Source of the DNA: Pseudomonas fluvialis
GTDB lineage: Bacteria > Pseudomonadota > Gammaproteobacteria > Pseudomonadales > Pseudomonadaceae
DNA length: 64,000 nucleotides
Assembly (NCBI RefSeq): GCF_014207935.1
Contig: NZ_JACHLL010000001.1
Span: 248,001 to 312,000 of the forward strand
Direction of reading: 5' to 3'
Made by a program: the position numbers and the translations under genes. Below are positions 19,187-26,626 of this stretch, in pieces. The notes beneath the pieces were generated by a model, which did no database searches, was not told where the DNA came from, and was given only the letters and a program-made list of their open reading frames with translations. Numbering within the stretch: position 1 is the first letter of the stretch; each line of letters starts with the position of its first letter.

Positions 19187-20116
19187 ATGCACAAACCCAT
19201 GCACAAACGCTGCACCCTCGCCCTGGCCGGCATTACGGCCCTCACCTGCCTCAGCCTCACCCCTGCCGTCCAGGCAGCGGGCTACACCCAGACCAAGTAC
19301 CCGATCGTACTGGTCCACGGCCTGACCGGTTTCGACAGCATCGCCGGCCTGTACGACTACTTCTACACCGTGCCCTTCAACCTCGAACGCAGTGGCGCCA
19401 AGGTCTATATCGCCAGCGTGGCAGCCTTCAACAGCAGCGAGCAGCGCGGCGCCGAACTGGTCAAGCAGATGACCCCCTGGGCCACCGCCAATGGCGGCAA
19501 GGTCAACCTCATCGGCCACAGCCAGGGTTCGCCGACCGCGCGTGTCGCCGCCGGCCTGCGTCCGGACCTGGTGGCATCGGTGACTTCGGTCGGCGGCGTC
19601 AACAAGGGCACCAAGGTGGCCGACGCCCAGGGCACCAGCCTGTATACCGCCGCCATTTCCAATGCCGTCGGCTACCTGGTCGGCATCATGTCCGGCAACT
19701 TCCATCAACAGGACGCCATCGCCGCCCTCAACTCCCTGACCACCACCGGCAGCGCCACGCTGACCAGCAAATACCCATGGGGCGTCAACACCAGCAGCAG
19801 CTGCGCCAAGTCCACCGAGGTGCAGAACGTCAAGGGCTACCCGATCCGCTACTACTCCTGGAGCGGTAACGCCGCCTACACCAACGCCCTCGACCTGGTC
19901 GATCCGTTCCTGGTGACCACCAGCGCGCTGATCGGCAGCGAGAAGAACGACGGCCTGGTCGGCGTCTGCTCCAGCTACCTGGGCCAGGTGATCGGCGACA
20001 GCTACAACATGAACCACATGGACGAGGTCAATCAGATGAGCGGCATCCGCGGCCTGACCGACCCCGTCGCGCTCTATCGCCAGCACGCAAACCGCCTGCA
20101 GCTCAAGGGCCTGTAA
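19187..20116 (+). CDS. lipA: Secreted triacylglycerol lipase
   Basis: 309 residues from the ATG at 19187, with GGAGA 8 bases upstream. The signal peptide ends near AVQA-AGYTQTKYP. The mature part is a family I true lipase: the oxyanion motif VLVHGLTGF, the nucleophile Ser in GHSQGS, Asp in NDGLVG, and the catalytic-type His and calcium-site region in MNHMDEVNQ. Two cysteines (SSCAKS, GVCSSY) can form the conserved disulphide. It should be exported by Sec, folded in the periplasm by the foldase encoded next, and secreted by a type II system. The nucleophile elbow is GHSQGS where I recall GHSHGG for P. aeruginosa LipA, so this is a divergent subtype. Confidence 0.93.
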   Translation: MHKPMHKRCTLALAGITALTCLSLTPAVQAAGYTQTKYPIVLVHGLTGFDSIAGLYDYFYTVPFNLERSGAKVYIASVAAFNSSEQRGAELVKQMTPWATANGGKVNLIGHSQGSPTARVAAGLRPDLVASVTSVGGVNKGTKVADAQGTSLYTAAISNAVGYLVGIMSGNFHQQDAIAALNSLTTTGSATLTSKYPWGVNTSSSCAKSTEVQNVKGYPIRYYSWSGNAAYTNALDLVDPFLVTTSALIGSEKNDGLVGVCSSYLGQVIGDSYNMNHMDEVNQMSGIRGLTDPVALYRQHANRLQLKGL

Positions 20117-20192
20117 CCGCGAACTGCTGACAGAACGGCCCGCGGCACTGCGCCGCGGCGCCAACAGCCGAGCCCATGCCCAAGGAGTTCGC

Positions 20193-21236
20193 ATGCCCAA
20201 CAAACCCGTCCTGCTGGCCCTGCTCGTTACGCCCCTGTTCGGCGTGGCCCTGGGTCTCGGCCTAATCCACTTCAACAGGGCACCGCCCACAGCGACACAC
20301 AGCGCCAGACCCACGGTCGCGCCCGAACCGGTCAAGGCCAGCCCGGGCACCCCCACGCCAACGCCGGCGCACAGTACCGCGCGCGCGCCCGTGCTGGCCG
20401 AGCTGGGCCTGGAAATCCAGGTCGACGGCCGCGTGGCCGAAGACAGTGCCGGCAACCTGATCGTAGACCTGGCCCTGCGCGACTATCTCGACTTCTTCAT
20501 TACCCAGGCAGACCGCGTCGGCCTGGCCAAGGCGCGCCAGGCCCTGCTGCTGGACGCCCAGGCACAGCTCAAGACGCCCGCGCACGAGCAGTTGCGCGAG
20601 CTGCTGCAGCACTATGTGAACTACCGCCTGGCACTGATGACACTCGAGCAGACACCGCTCGCGCCCCTGCAGGACGTGACCCAGGCCAGCCAGATCGGGC
20701 AACTCCGACAGATCGCCGAGCAGATCCAGCGCCTGCGCCGCGAACACCTGGGAGGCGCCGTCAGCGACGCCTTCTTCGCCGAGGAAGAAGCCTACGGCAG
20801 GCTGACCCTCGCGCGCCTTGAGCTGCAAGCCGACAGCCGCCTCAGCGAGGCCCAGCGCAACCAGGCCCTGGCGCAGCTGGAAACACAGATGCCGCCGGCC
20901 ATCCAGGCCAGTCGTCAGCGCTACGCCGAGGAAACCCGGCGCATGAATGCCACCGCCAGGCTCCTCGCCGAGGAGCAGGACCCTGCGCGCGTGCGCGAGG
21001 TGCTGGCCCGCGACTATCCGCCCGAGGCCGTGGAGCGCCTGTTCCAGGAATACGAAGCGGACCGGGCCTTGCGCGGACGCTACCAGGATTACCGCGAGGA
21101 AGTCCGCCGCCTGGAAGCTGCGCCACTCGATGCGGCCGACCGTCAGGCCCAGCGCGAGGCCCTGCGCCAGCGCCTGTTCAGCCGCGAAGAGCAGGACCGC
21201 CTGCGCGTTCTGGAGCTGACCCAGGCCGAGGAATAG
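20193..21236 (+). CDS. lifO: Lipase-specific foldase (Lif)
   Basis: 347 residues. An N-terminal transmembrane anchor (VLLALLVTPLFGVALGLGLI) is followed by a Pro/Thr/Ala-rich linker to about residue 65, then an all-helical, Arg/Gln/Glu-rich domain. That is the standard layout of steric lipase chaperones, which stay in the inner membrane and fold the cognate lipase in the periplasm. The signature region is near DGRVAEDSAGNLIVDLALRDYLDFF. AAGGAG lies just before the ATG. It is 76 bases after lipA in a two-gene operon and ends 12 bases from the convergent amn stop. Confidence 0.93.
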   Translation: MPNKPVLLALLVTPLFGVALGLGLIHFNRAPPTATHSARPTVAPEPVKASPGTPTPTPAHSTARAPVLAELGLEIQVDGRVAEDSAGNLIVDLALRDYLDFFITQADRVGLAKARQALLLDAQAQLKTPAHEQLRELLQHYVNYRLALMTLEQTPLAPLQDVTQASQIGQLRQIAEQIQRLRREHLGGAVSDAFFAEEEAYGRLTLARLELQADSRLSEAQRNQALAQLETQMPPAIQASRQRYAEETRRMNATARLLAEEQDPARVREVLARDYPPEAVERLFQEYEADRALRGRYQDYREEVRRLEAAPLDAADRQAQREALRQRLFSREEQDRLRVLELTQAEE

Positions 21237-21248
21237 AGCCTCCGACGC

Positions 21249-22724
21249 TCAGCGGAACGGCGGCTCGTCGAAGCTGCGCAGCTTGCGCGAGTGCAGCGAG
21301 TCCAGCTGGCCACGCAGCAGATCGAGCGCGGCGATGCCGATGGCCAGGTGCTGGCTGACCGCACGCTGATAAAACCCTGTGGCTGAACCCGGCAGCTTGA
21401 TCTCGCTGTGCAGCGGCTTGTCCGACACGCACAGCAGGGTGCCGTAGGGCACCCGCAGGCGGTAGCCCTGGGCGGCGATGGTGCCGCTCTCCATGTCCAC
21501 CGCCACGGCCCGCGACAGGTTGATCAGCGCCCGTTCGTGGGCCCAGTGCAGCTCCCAGTTGCGGTCGTCGTAGGTCAGCACGGTGCCGGTGCGCAGGCGC
21601 TTCTTCAGCGCCTCACCACGCTCGCCGGTGACCTTGGCAGCGGCTTCCTGCAGGGCCTGCTGCACCTCGGCCAGCGCCGGGATGGGAATGTGCGGCGGCA
21701 GCACTCGGTCCAGTATTCCATCGCGGCGCATATAGGCATGGGCCAGCACGTAGTCGCCAATGGTCTGCGACTGCCGCAGGCCGCCGCAGTGGCCGATCAT
21801 CAGCCAGCAGTGCGGGCGCAGCACGGCCAGGTGATCGGTGATGTTCTTGGCGTTGGACGGGCCCACGCCAATGTTGACCAGCGTGGTGCCGTGGCCGTCG
21901 TCGGCGATCAGGTGATAGGCCGGCATCTGGTAGCGGTGCCAGACCACGCCCTCGATGATCGCCTGCATCTCGCCCTCGTCCATGCCGCGCTCGACCAGCA
22001 CATTGCCGGGCAGGACCATGCGCACGTAGCGGGTGTCGGCCAGCAGCTGATCCAGGCCATGGCGGATGAACTGGTCGACGTAGCGGTGGTAGTTGGTCAG
22101 CAGAATCCACGGCTGCACATGGCGCCAGTCGCTGCCGGTGTAATGCACCAGACGGCGCAGGGAGAAATCCACCCGCGCCGCGTCGAAAAGGGCCAGCGGC
22201 AGCGGGTCGATATTGGCCCAGTCGTACAGGCCGTCGGCGGTGCCGTCGCTGACCGTGGACAGGTCGGTACTGGGGAACACCCGCGCCAGCTCGGCAGCCG
22301 TCACCCCGGAGCCGGCCAGCTCGTCACCCTGCTCGACCACATAGGGGTAGGGAATGTTCTGCTGACTCAGGCCGACCTCGATGGTCACGCTGAAATCGGC
22401 CATCAGCGGGGTGAGCTGGTCCAGCAGGTAGCGGCGGAATTCATCCGGGTGGGTGACCGTGACGCTGTAGGTACCCGGCACCTGCACCTTGGCATAGGCG
22501 CGCACCGTACTCGGCACCTCGCCCTGGCAGTGGTAGGTCAGGCGCAGCTCGGGGTAGCGGAACTGTTCGCGCTCCAGGGCGCTGGGCTGCGCGCGCTCCT
22601 TGAGATAGCGCCTGAGCGCCTGACTCAGGGCTTCACGGGCCTGGCGGTGCAGCACTGACAGCCGCTCGACGGCCTCCTCGGCAGTGGCGGCCACCACGAA
22701 CTCGTTGAACAGCATGGCACTCAT
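21249..22724 (-). CDS. amn: AMP nucleosidase
   Basis: 491 residues from the ATG at 22724, with AGGAG upstream. It cleaves AMP to adenine and ribose-5-phosphate, helping control adenylate pools. The N-terminal ~170 residues are the AMP-nucleosidase-specific domain. The C-terminal part is a nucleoside-phosphorylase fold: NIGVGPSNAKNITDHLA, IGHCGGLR, AVDMESGTIAAQGYR and LCVSDKPLH. Length and motifs are typical. It opens a block also found in PAO1 around PA3970 (from memory). Confidence 0.94.
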   Translation of the reverse strand: MSAMLFNEFVVAATAEEAVERLSVLHRQAREALSQALRRYLKERAQPSALEREQFRYPELRLTYHCQGEVPSTVRAYAKVQVPGTYSVTVTHPDEFRRYLLDQLTPLMADFSVTIEVGLSQQNIPYPYVVEQGDELAGSGVTAAELARVFPSTDLSTVSDGTADGLYDWANIDPLPLALFDAARVDFSLRRLVHYTGSDWRHVQPWILLTNYHRYVDQFIRHGLDQLLADTRYVRMVLPGNVLVERGMDEGEMQAIIEGVVWHRYQMPAYHLIADDGHGTTLVNIGVGPSNAKNITDHLAVLRPHCWLMIGHCGGLRQSQTIGDYVLAHAYMRRDGILDRVLPPHIPIPALAEVQQALQEAAAKVTGERGEALKKRLRTGTVLTYDDRNWELHWAHERALINLSRAVAVDMESGTIAAQGYRLRVPYGTLLCVSDKPLHSEIKLPGSATGFYQRAVSQHLAIGIAALDLLRGQLDSLHSRKLRSFDEPPFR

Positions 22725-22871
22725 CAACCGTCTCCTGGCAAAACCCTCTGCGCCTATCTTGCCCAGTGCCGGGCCGGCGAAGCCAGTACTGCTTGCGTCG
22801 CGCCGAGCGGTATTGGGCTCTGCCCGGCAAATCCAGTATGGTGGGGCACCCTCACTGCATACACGCTGCCC

Positions 22872-23444
22872 ATGACTCGTTCATTACTTCACTCCGCCCT
22901 GTTCTGCATCACCGCCTTCGGCGCGCCACTGGCGCTGGCCAGGGTCGAGGTCAAGCCGGTACAGCACAAGACGCTGGGCCCGATGCTGGTGGCCAAGGTG
23001 GCCGAGGAGATCAGCCCCGGCGATTACGAAGTGCTCCTGCGCGGCATCACCGGCAACCCCGGTCGCTATGTGAAGAAGATCGTGCTGCTGGACAACATCG
23101 GCGGCAGCGTGCCGGAAGCCATGCGCATGGGTCGCCTGCTGCGCGAGTCCGGGTTCGATGCGCTGGTACCGTCCACCGGCGTGTGCCAGGGCACCTGCGT
23201 CTACCTGCTGGCCGCCGGCCGCGACAAGACCGTGAAAGGCTACGTCGGCCTGCACAAGCCGCCCTTCGCCAGCGGCGACTCGGTGTTCTCCGGGCTGACC
23301 TACCAGGGCGTGCGCTACAGCCCGGCGGCCTACTTCCGCGAGATGAACATCCCCACCGCCCTGCTCGAAGACATGCAGCGCATCGAGCCGCGCAACATGC
23401 GCGTACTGTCCCAGGCCGAGCTGGCGCGCTATCGCCTGAACTGA
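22872..23444 (+). CDS. Periplasmic ClpP/crotonase-fold-like protein (COG3904 type)
   Basis: 190 residues with a signal peptide (cleavage near LALA-RVEV). The core IVLLDNIGGSVPEAMRMGRL followed by a Cys-containing turn (GVCQGTCVYLLAAG) and YVGLHKP is arranged like the ClpP fold of COG3904 predicted periplasmic proteins. At the place where serine peptidases carry their nucleophile this protein reads CQGTC, with no serine, so it is either not a peptidase or uses another residue. Function is unknown. It is divergent from amn and stops 5 bases before the convergent gene at 23450. Confidence 0.72.
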   Translation: MTRSLLHSALFCITAFGAPLALARVEVKPVQHKTLGPMLVAKVAEEISPGDYEVLLRGITGNPGRYVKKIVLLDNIGGSVPEAMRMGRLLRESGFDALVPSTGVCQGTCVYLLAAGRDKTVKGYVGLHKPPFASGDSVFSGLTYQGVRYSPAAYFREMNIPTALLEDMQRIEPRNMRVLSQAELARYRLN

Positions 23445-23449
23445 GCCCG

Positions 23450-24037
23450 CTACTGGCGGGCTACTGCGCGGGCCTTGAGCGCCTGACGCACCTGGCCCTG
23501 CAGCTGGTAGGCCGGCGCCTCCAGACCGCGGTAGTCGCGGGCATAACGTGCGGCGAACTGGTCGACGCCCAGTTGCCGATACTGCTCCACATGCTTGAGT
23601 TCATGGGCCCACAGCGCAACGTCATCACGAGCTTCGGCCGCGTCGCGAAAGACGATCACATCGACCAGGGTCACCGCGCTGACATCCGGGTTCTGCATCA
23701 GGGTGTGAGCCATGTTCAGCTCCACCGGATCACCGACCTTGAAGCGCACCGAATCCAGCACGGCAAAGTCGAAGTAGGGCTCCAGCTCGGCGCGGATATG
23801 CAGCGGAATCGGCTCGACACCACTGGCCAGCAGACGATGGCGAGATTGCACAATCCAGTCGCGCAGACCGCTGCTGGCCAACTGATGTAGATCATCCAGC
23901 CCCGGGGCATCCTGCGGCGCGCAGAAACAGGCCAGCAGGCACACCTGCTGCTGGCCGGCCGGGCAACCGGCCGCCTGGACGCCAGCGCTCAACAGCGTGC
24001 TCAATGCCAGCAGAGAAAAGGACTTCAGGGCTTTCAC
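23450..24037 (-). CDS. Exported HExxH protein, DUF4157-like
   Basis: 195 residues from a GTG at 24037 that follows GGAG by 5 bases and begins a signal peptide (KALKSFSLLALSTLLSAGVQA). The mature N-terminus is Cys-rich (GCPAGQQQVCLLACFCAP). The motif HELKHVEQY, preceded by ALWA, is a zinc-peptidase-like HExxH in the setting typical of DUF4157 proteins. No distal ligand can be named with certainty. It may be a small periplasmic metallopeptidase or a non-catalytic relative. Its position next to acyl-CoA dehydrogenase matches the PAO1 neighbourhood as I remember it. Confidence 0.7.
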   Translation of the reverse strand: MKALKSFSLLALSTLLSAGVQAAGCPAGQQQVCLLACFCAPQDAPGLDDLHQLASSGLRDWIVQSRHRLLASGVEPIPLHIRAELEPYFDFAVLDSVRFKVGDPVELNMAHTLMQNPDVSAVTLVDVIVFRDAAEARDDVALWAHELKHVEQYRQLGVDQFAARYARDYRGLEAPAYQLQGQVRQALKARAVARQ

Positions 24038-24134
24038 AGACACTCCACGACAGGCCACCAGTTGGCTGTCTGCTCTGACAGCGCGGGCGACAGTTTGTCA
24101 CCCGCGCGTGTTCAGGAGAATGCGTGATACAGAC

Positions 24135-25784
24135 TCAGCTCAGATGCGGCGTGCTGCGTGCCAGCAGGGCCGCCACATCGACGCCCCGTGGCAGGGTGCC
24201 GTAGACACGTCCGCGCCCTTGCAGGCGACTGGCGATGAAGGCATCGCTGACCGTGGCATTGCCGGCTTCCAGCAACAGCTTGGCCTGCAGCGCCACCGCC
24301 ACATCCTCGGTGAGCTGGCGGGCGCGGTACTGGATGTCGGCCGTGTCGCTGAAGTCGTTCTTGAGCTGGCGGATATGCGCCGCCAGGCGCGCATCGCCAT
24401 GGCCGTCGCCCAACTCATGGAACAGCGCATCAAGCACGCCCGGTTCCTTGGACAGGGCGCGCAGCACGTCCAGGCACTGCACGTTGCCAGAGCCTTCCCA
24501 GATGGAGTTGACCGGCGCTTCGCGGTACAGGCGCGGCAGGATGGTTTCCTCGACATAGCCGGCGCCGCCCAGGCACTCGCTGGCCTCGGCCACCATCTCC
24601 GGCGCGCGCTTGCAGATCCAGTACTTGCCGATGGCCGTGACCAGGCGGGCGAACTTGGCTTCCTGCTCGTCGTGCGGGTTTTCCAGCGCTCGGCCCATGC
24701 GCATGCACAGCGCCAGCGCCGCCTCGCTTTCCAGGGCCAGGTCGGCCAGCACGTTCTGCATCAGCGGCTGCTCGGCGAGAACCTTGCCACCCACCTGGCG
24801 ATATGCGCAGTGGTGCGCGGCCTGGGTCAGCGACTGACGCATCAGGCTGCTGGAGCCCACCATGCAGTCGAAGCGGGTCATGGCCACCATCTCGATGATG
24901 GTCGGCACGCCGCGGCCTTCCTCGCCGATCATCCAGGCCAGCGCGCCGCGGTATTCGACCTCGCTGGAGGCGTTGGCCCAGTTGCCCAGCTTGTTCTTCA
25001 GGCGCTGCACGTAGAACTGGTTGCGCGTGCCATCCGGGCGGTGACGCGGCAGGAGGAAGCAGGACAGGCCCTTGTCGGTCTGCGCCAGGGTGAGGAAAGC
25101 GTCGCACATGGGCGCCGAGCAGAACCACTTGTGCCCGACCAGCTCGTAGGCCTGGCCCGGACCGCCGGCTCCCACCGGGTAGGCGCGGGTGGTGTTGGCG
25201 CGCACGTCGGTGCCGCCCTGTTTCTCGGTCATGGCCATGCCGATGGTGACCCCGGCCTTCTGCGTCATCGGCACATTGCGCGGGTCGTACTCGGTGGCGA
25301 GGATCTTCGGCAGCCAATGCTCGGCGATGTCCGGCTGCAGCTTGAGCGCCGGCACGGCGGCGAAGGTCATGGTCAGCGGGCAGCCACTGGCGGCCTCGGC
25401 CTGGCTGTGCAGGTAGGTCAGACCGGCGCGGGCGACATGGGCACCGGCGCGTGACTCGGTCCAGGGCAGCGACGGCAGACCATGCTCGACGGCCGTGCGC
25501 ATCAGCTCATGGTAGGCCGGATGGAATTCCACCAGGTCGATGCGGTTGCCGTAGCGGTCGTGGGTCTTGAACTGCGGCTTGTGCTCGTTGGCCAGAAAAC
25601 CAGCCGCCATCAGCGGCCCGCCGGCCAGGGCGCCGTAGGTGTCCAGACGCTGCTCGGCCCAGCCGGCACCGAAGCGGCGGCTCCACTCCTGCAACGGCAG
25701 GTCGAGGCGGTAGAGGTTGGCGCCATCCAGGCTGGGAACCTGGTTGAACACCTCATGGGTTTCAGCGAACTGGTGCAGGCTCAT
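24135..25784 (-). CDS. AidB-like acyl-CoA dehydrogenase
   Basis: 549 residues, longer than ordinary acyl-CoA dehydrogenases and in line with the AidB/isovaleryl-CoA-dehydrogenase-like group. Features: GMAMTEKQGGTDVRANTT (FAD/substrate loop), GHKWFCSAP, TRFDCMVGSSSLMRQ and ECLGGAGYVEET, plus a C-terminal helical extension. E. coli AidB protects DNA during alkylation stress, but that activity cannot be presumed here. The ATG overlaps the stop of the upstream tetR gene (ATGA), so the two are translationally coupled. Its ribosome site GTGGAG lies inside the repeat tail of tetR. Confidence 0.88.
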   Translation of the reverse strand: MSLHQFAETHEVFNQVPSLDGANLYRLDLPLQEWSRRFGAGWAEQRLDTYGALAGGPLMAAGFLANEHKPQFKTHDRYGNRIDLVEFHPAYHELMRTAVEHGLPSLPWTESRAGAHVARAGLTYLHSQAEAASGCPLTMTFAAVPALKLQPDIAEHWLPKILATEYDPRNVPMTQKAGVTIGMAMTEKQGGTDVRANTTRAYPVGAGGPGQAYELVGHKWFCSAPMCDAFLTLAQTDKGLSCFLLPRHRPDGTRNQFYVQRLKNKLGNWANASSEVEYRGALAWMIGEEGRGVPTIIEMVAMTRFDCMVGSSSLMRQSLTQAAHHCAYRQVGGKVLAEQPLMQNVLADLALESEAALALCMRMGRALENPHDEQEAKFARLVTAIGKYWICKRAPEMVAEASECLGGAGYVEETILPRLYREAPVNSIWEGSGNVQCLDVLRALSKEPGVLDALFHELGDGHGDARLAAHIRQLKNDFSDTADIQYRARQLTEDVAVALQAKLLLEAGNATVSDAFIASRLQGRGRVYGTLPRGVDVAALLARSTPHLS

Positions 25785-26491
25785 CGGGCAATCTCCACGG
25801 GCTGGTTTTCTACAGGCAGCATTTGTGCAGGCATTTTTTCTACAGGCTGAATATTCGATGACAGTTGCGCGCCGACTGCGCGCAGACAGAAGTTGCTCAG
25901 CCCCTGGCTGACTGCCGCCAGGTCCATGCTGGGCGCACCGGATTCACGGGCCGCGCGGGCCGCCGGCGACAGCGGGCCGACCAGCGCCTCGGCGATCGCA
26001 CCGACCAGGCAGGCGGCGCTCAGGCTCAGCGAGTCGACCTGGAACTGGCCCAGGCGCCGCCCCTCCTCCAACAGGCTGGCGAACAGCTGGGCATAGGCCT
26101 CGCGAAAGCGCAGGCGCTGCTCGTCGACCTCGGGCTCGACCGGCTCGGCGATCAACGCAAAGGCCAGCTGGCGACTATGCCAGGCGCGCTCGGCAAAGCC
26201 CCGAACGCCGGCCAGCAGGCGCTCGCAGGGACTGCCCGGCGCGTCGAACACCGCCGCCAGGGCATCCACCTCACGCTGACTGGCACGGGCAAACACCTCG
26301 GAGGCCAGCTCGCCCTTGCGGCTGAAATGGCGGTACAGACTGCCGGTGGCGATCCCGACCTCGGCGGCCAGCCCCTGCATGGTCAGAGCGGCAAAACCGC
26401 CGGCGGCCACCTGGGCATGAGCACAGACGAGGATATGCTCGCGCAGCTGCTGATCGCGTTCGACACGGGCCGTGGTGGTACGGTAAGCCAT
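25781..26491 (-). CDS. TetR-family regulator with repeat-derived tail
   Basis: 236 residues. The N-terminal helix-turn-helix is standard TetR: FAALTMQGLAAEVGIATGSLYRHF. The ligand domain resembles the YbiH/PA3973-type C-terminal domain (RLLAGVRGFAERAWHSRQLAFALI). The last ~20 residues are an unusual run of 5-residue units (PVEKM, PAQML, PVENQ, PVEIA) encoded by 15-base repeats. It forms an operon with the acyl-CoA dehydrogenase, which it probably represses together with itself through the palindrome just before its start codon. Confidence 0.88.
   Translation of the reverse strand: MAYRTTTARVERDQQLREHILVCAHAQVAAGGFAALTMQGLAAEVGIATGSLYRHFSRKGELASEVFARASQREVDALAAVFDAPGSPCERLLAGVRGFAERAWHSRQLAFALIAEPVEPEVDEQRLRFREAYAQLFASLLEEGRRLGQFQVDSLSLSAACLVGAIAEALVGPLSPAARAARESGAPSMDLAAVSQGLSNFCLRAVGAQLSSNIQPVEKMPAQMLPVENQPVEIAR
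25787..25846 (-). repeat. Four 15-base tandem repeats at the tetR 3' end
   Basis: Four consecutive 15-base units (25832-25846, 25817-25831, 25802-25816, 25787-25801 in reading order) encode PVEKM-PAQML-PVENQ-PVEIA. TTTTCTACAGGC on the plus strand is repeated exactly at 25806-25817 and 25836-25847. The last unit also carries the ribosome binding site of the next gene. Confidence 0.8.
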
Positions 26492-26495
26492 ACTC

Positions 26496-26528
26496 TGAAT
26501 CCTGATTCACATCTTGCAGCAGTGAATC
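26496..26528. promoter_or_regulatory. Probable TetR operator
   Basis: TGAATC-CT-GATTCA (26496-26509) lies 4 bases before the tetR ATG, and a further GTGAATC at 26522-26528 forms a second inverted pair with GATTCAC (26504-26510; spacing 11). Three GATTC-type half-sites over the start region fit autorepression of the tetR-acyl-CoA dehydrogenase operon. Confidence 0.55.
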
Positions 26529-26626
26529 ACGACCAGCAGCACAGGCAAAGGGGGATTTGTGCCAAAGCGCCCGGCCGATCCGGCCAGGCCCAGAGACAGA
26601 CCCAGACATAGAGGCAGGGGGCGCCG

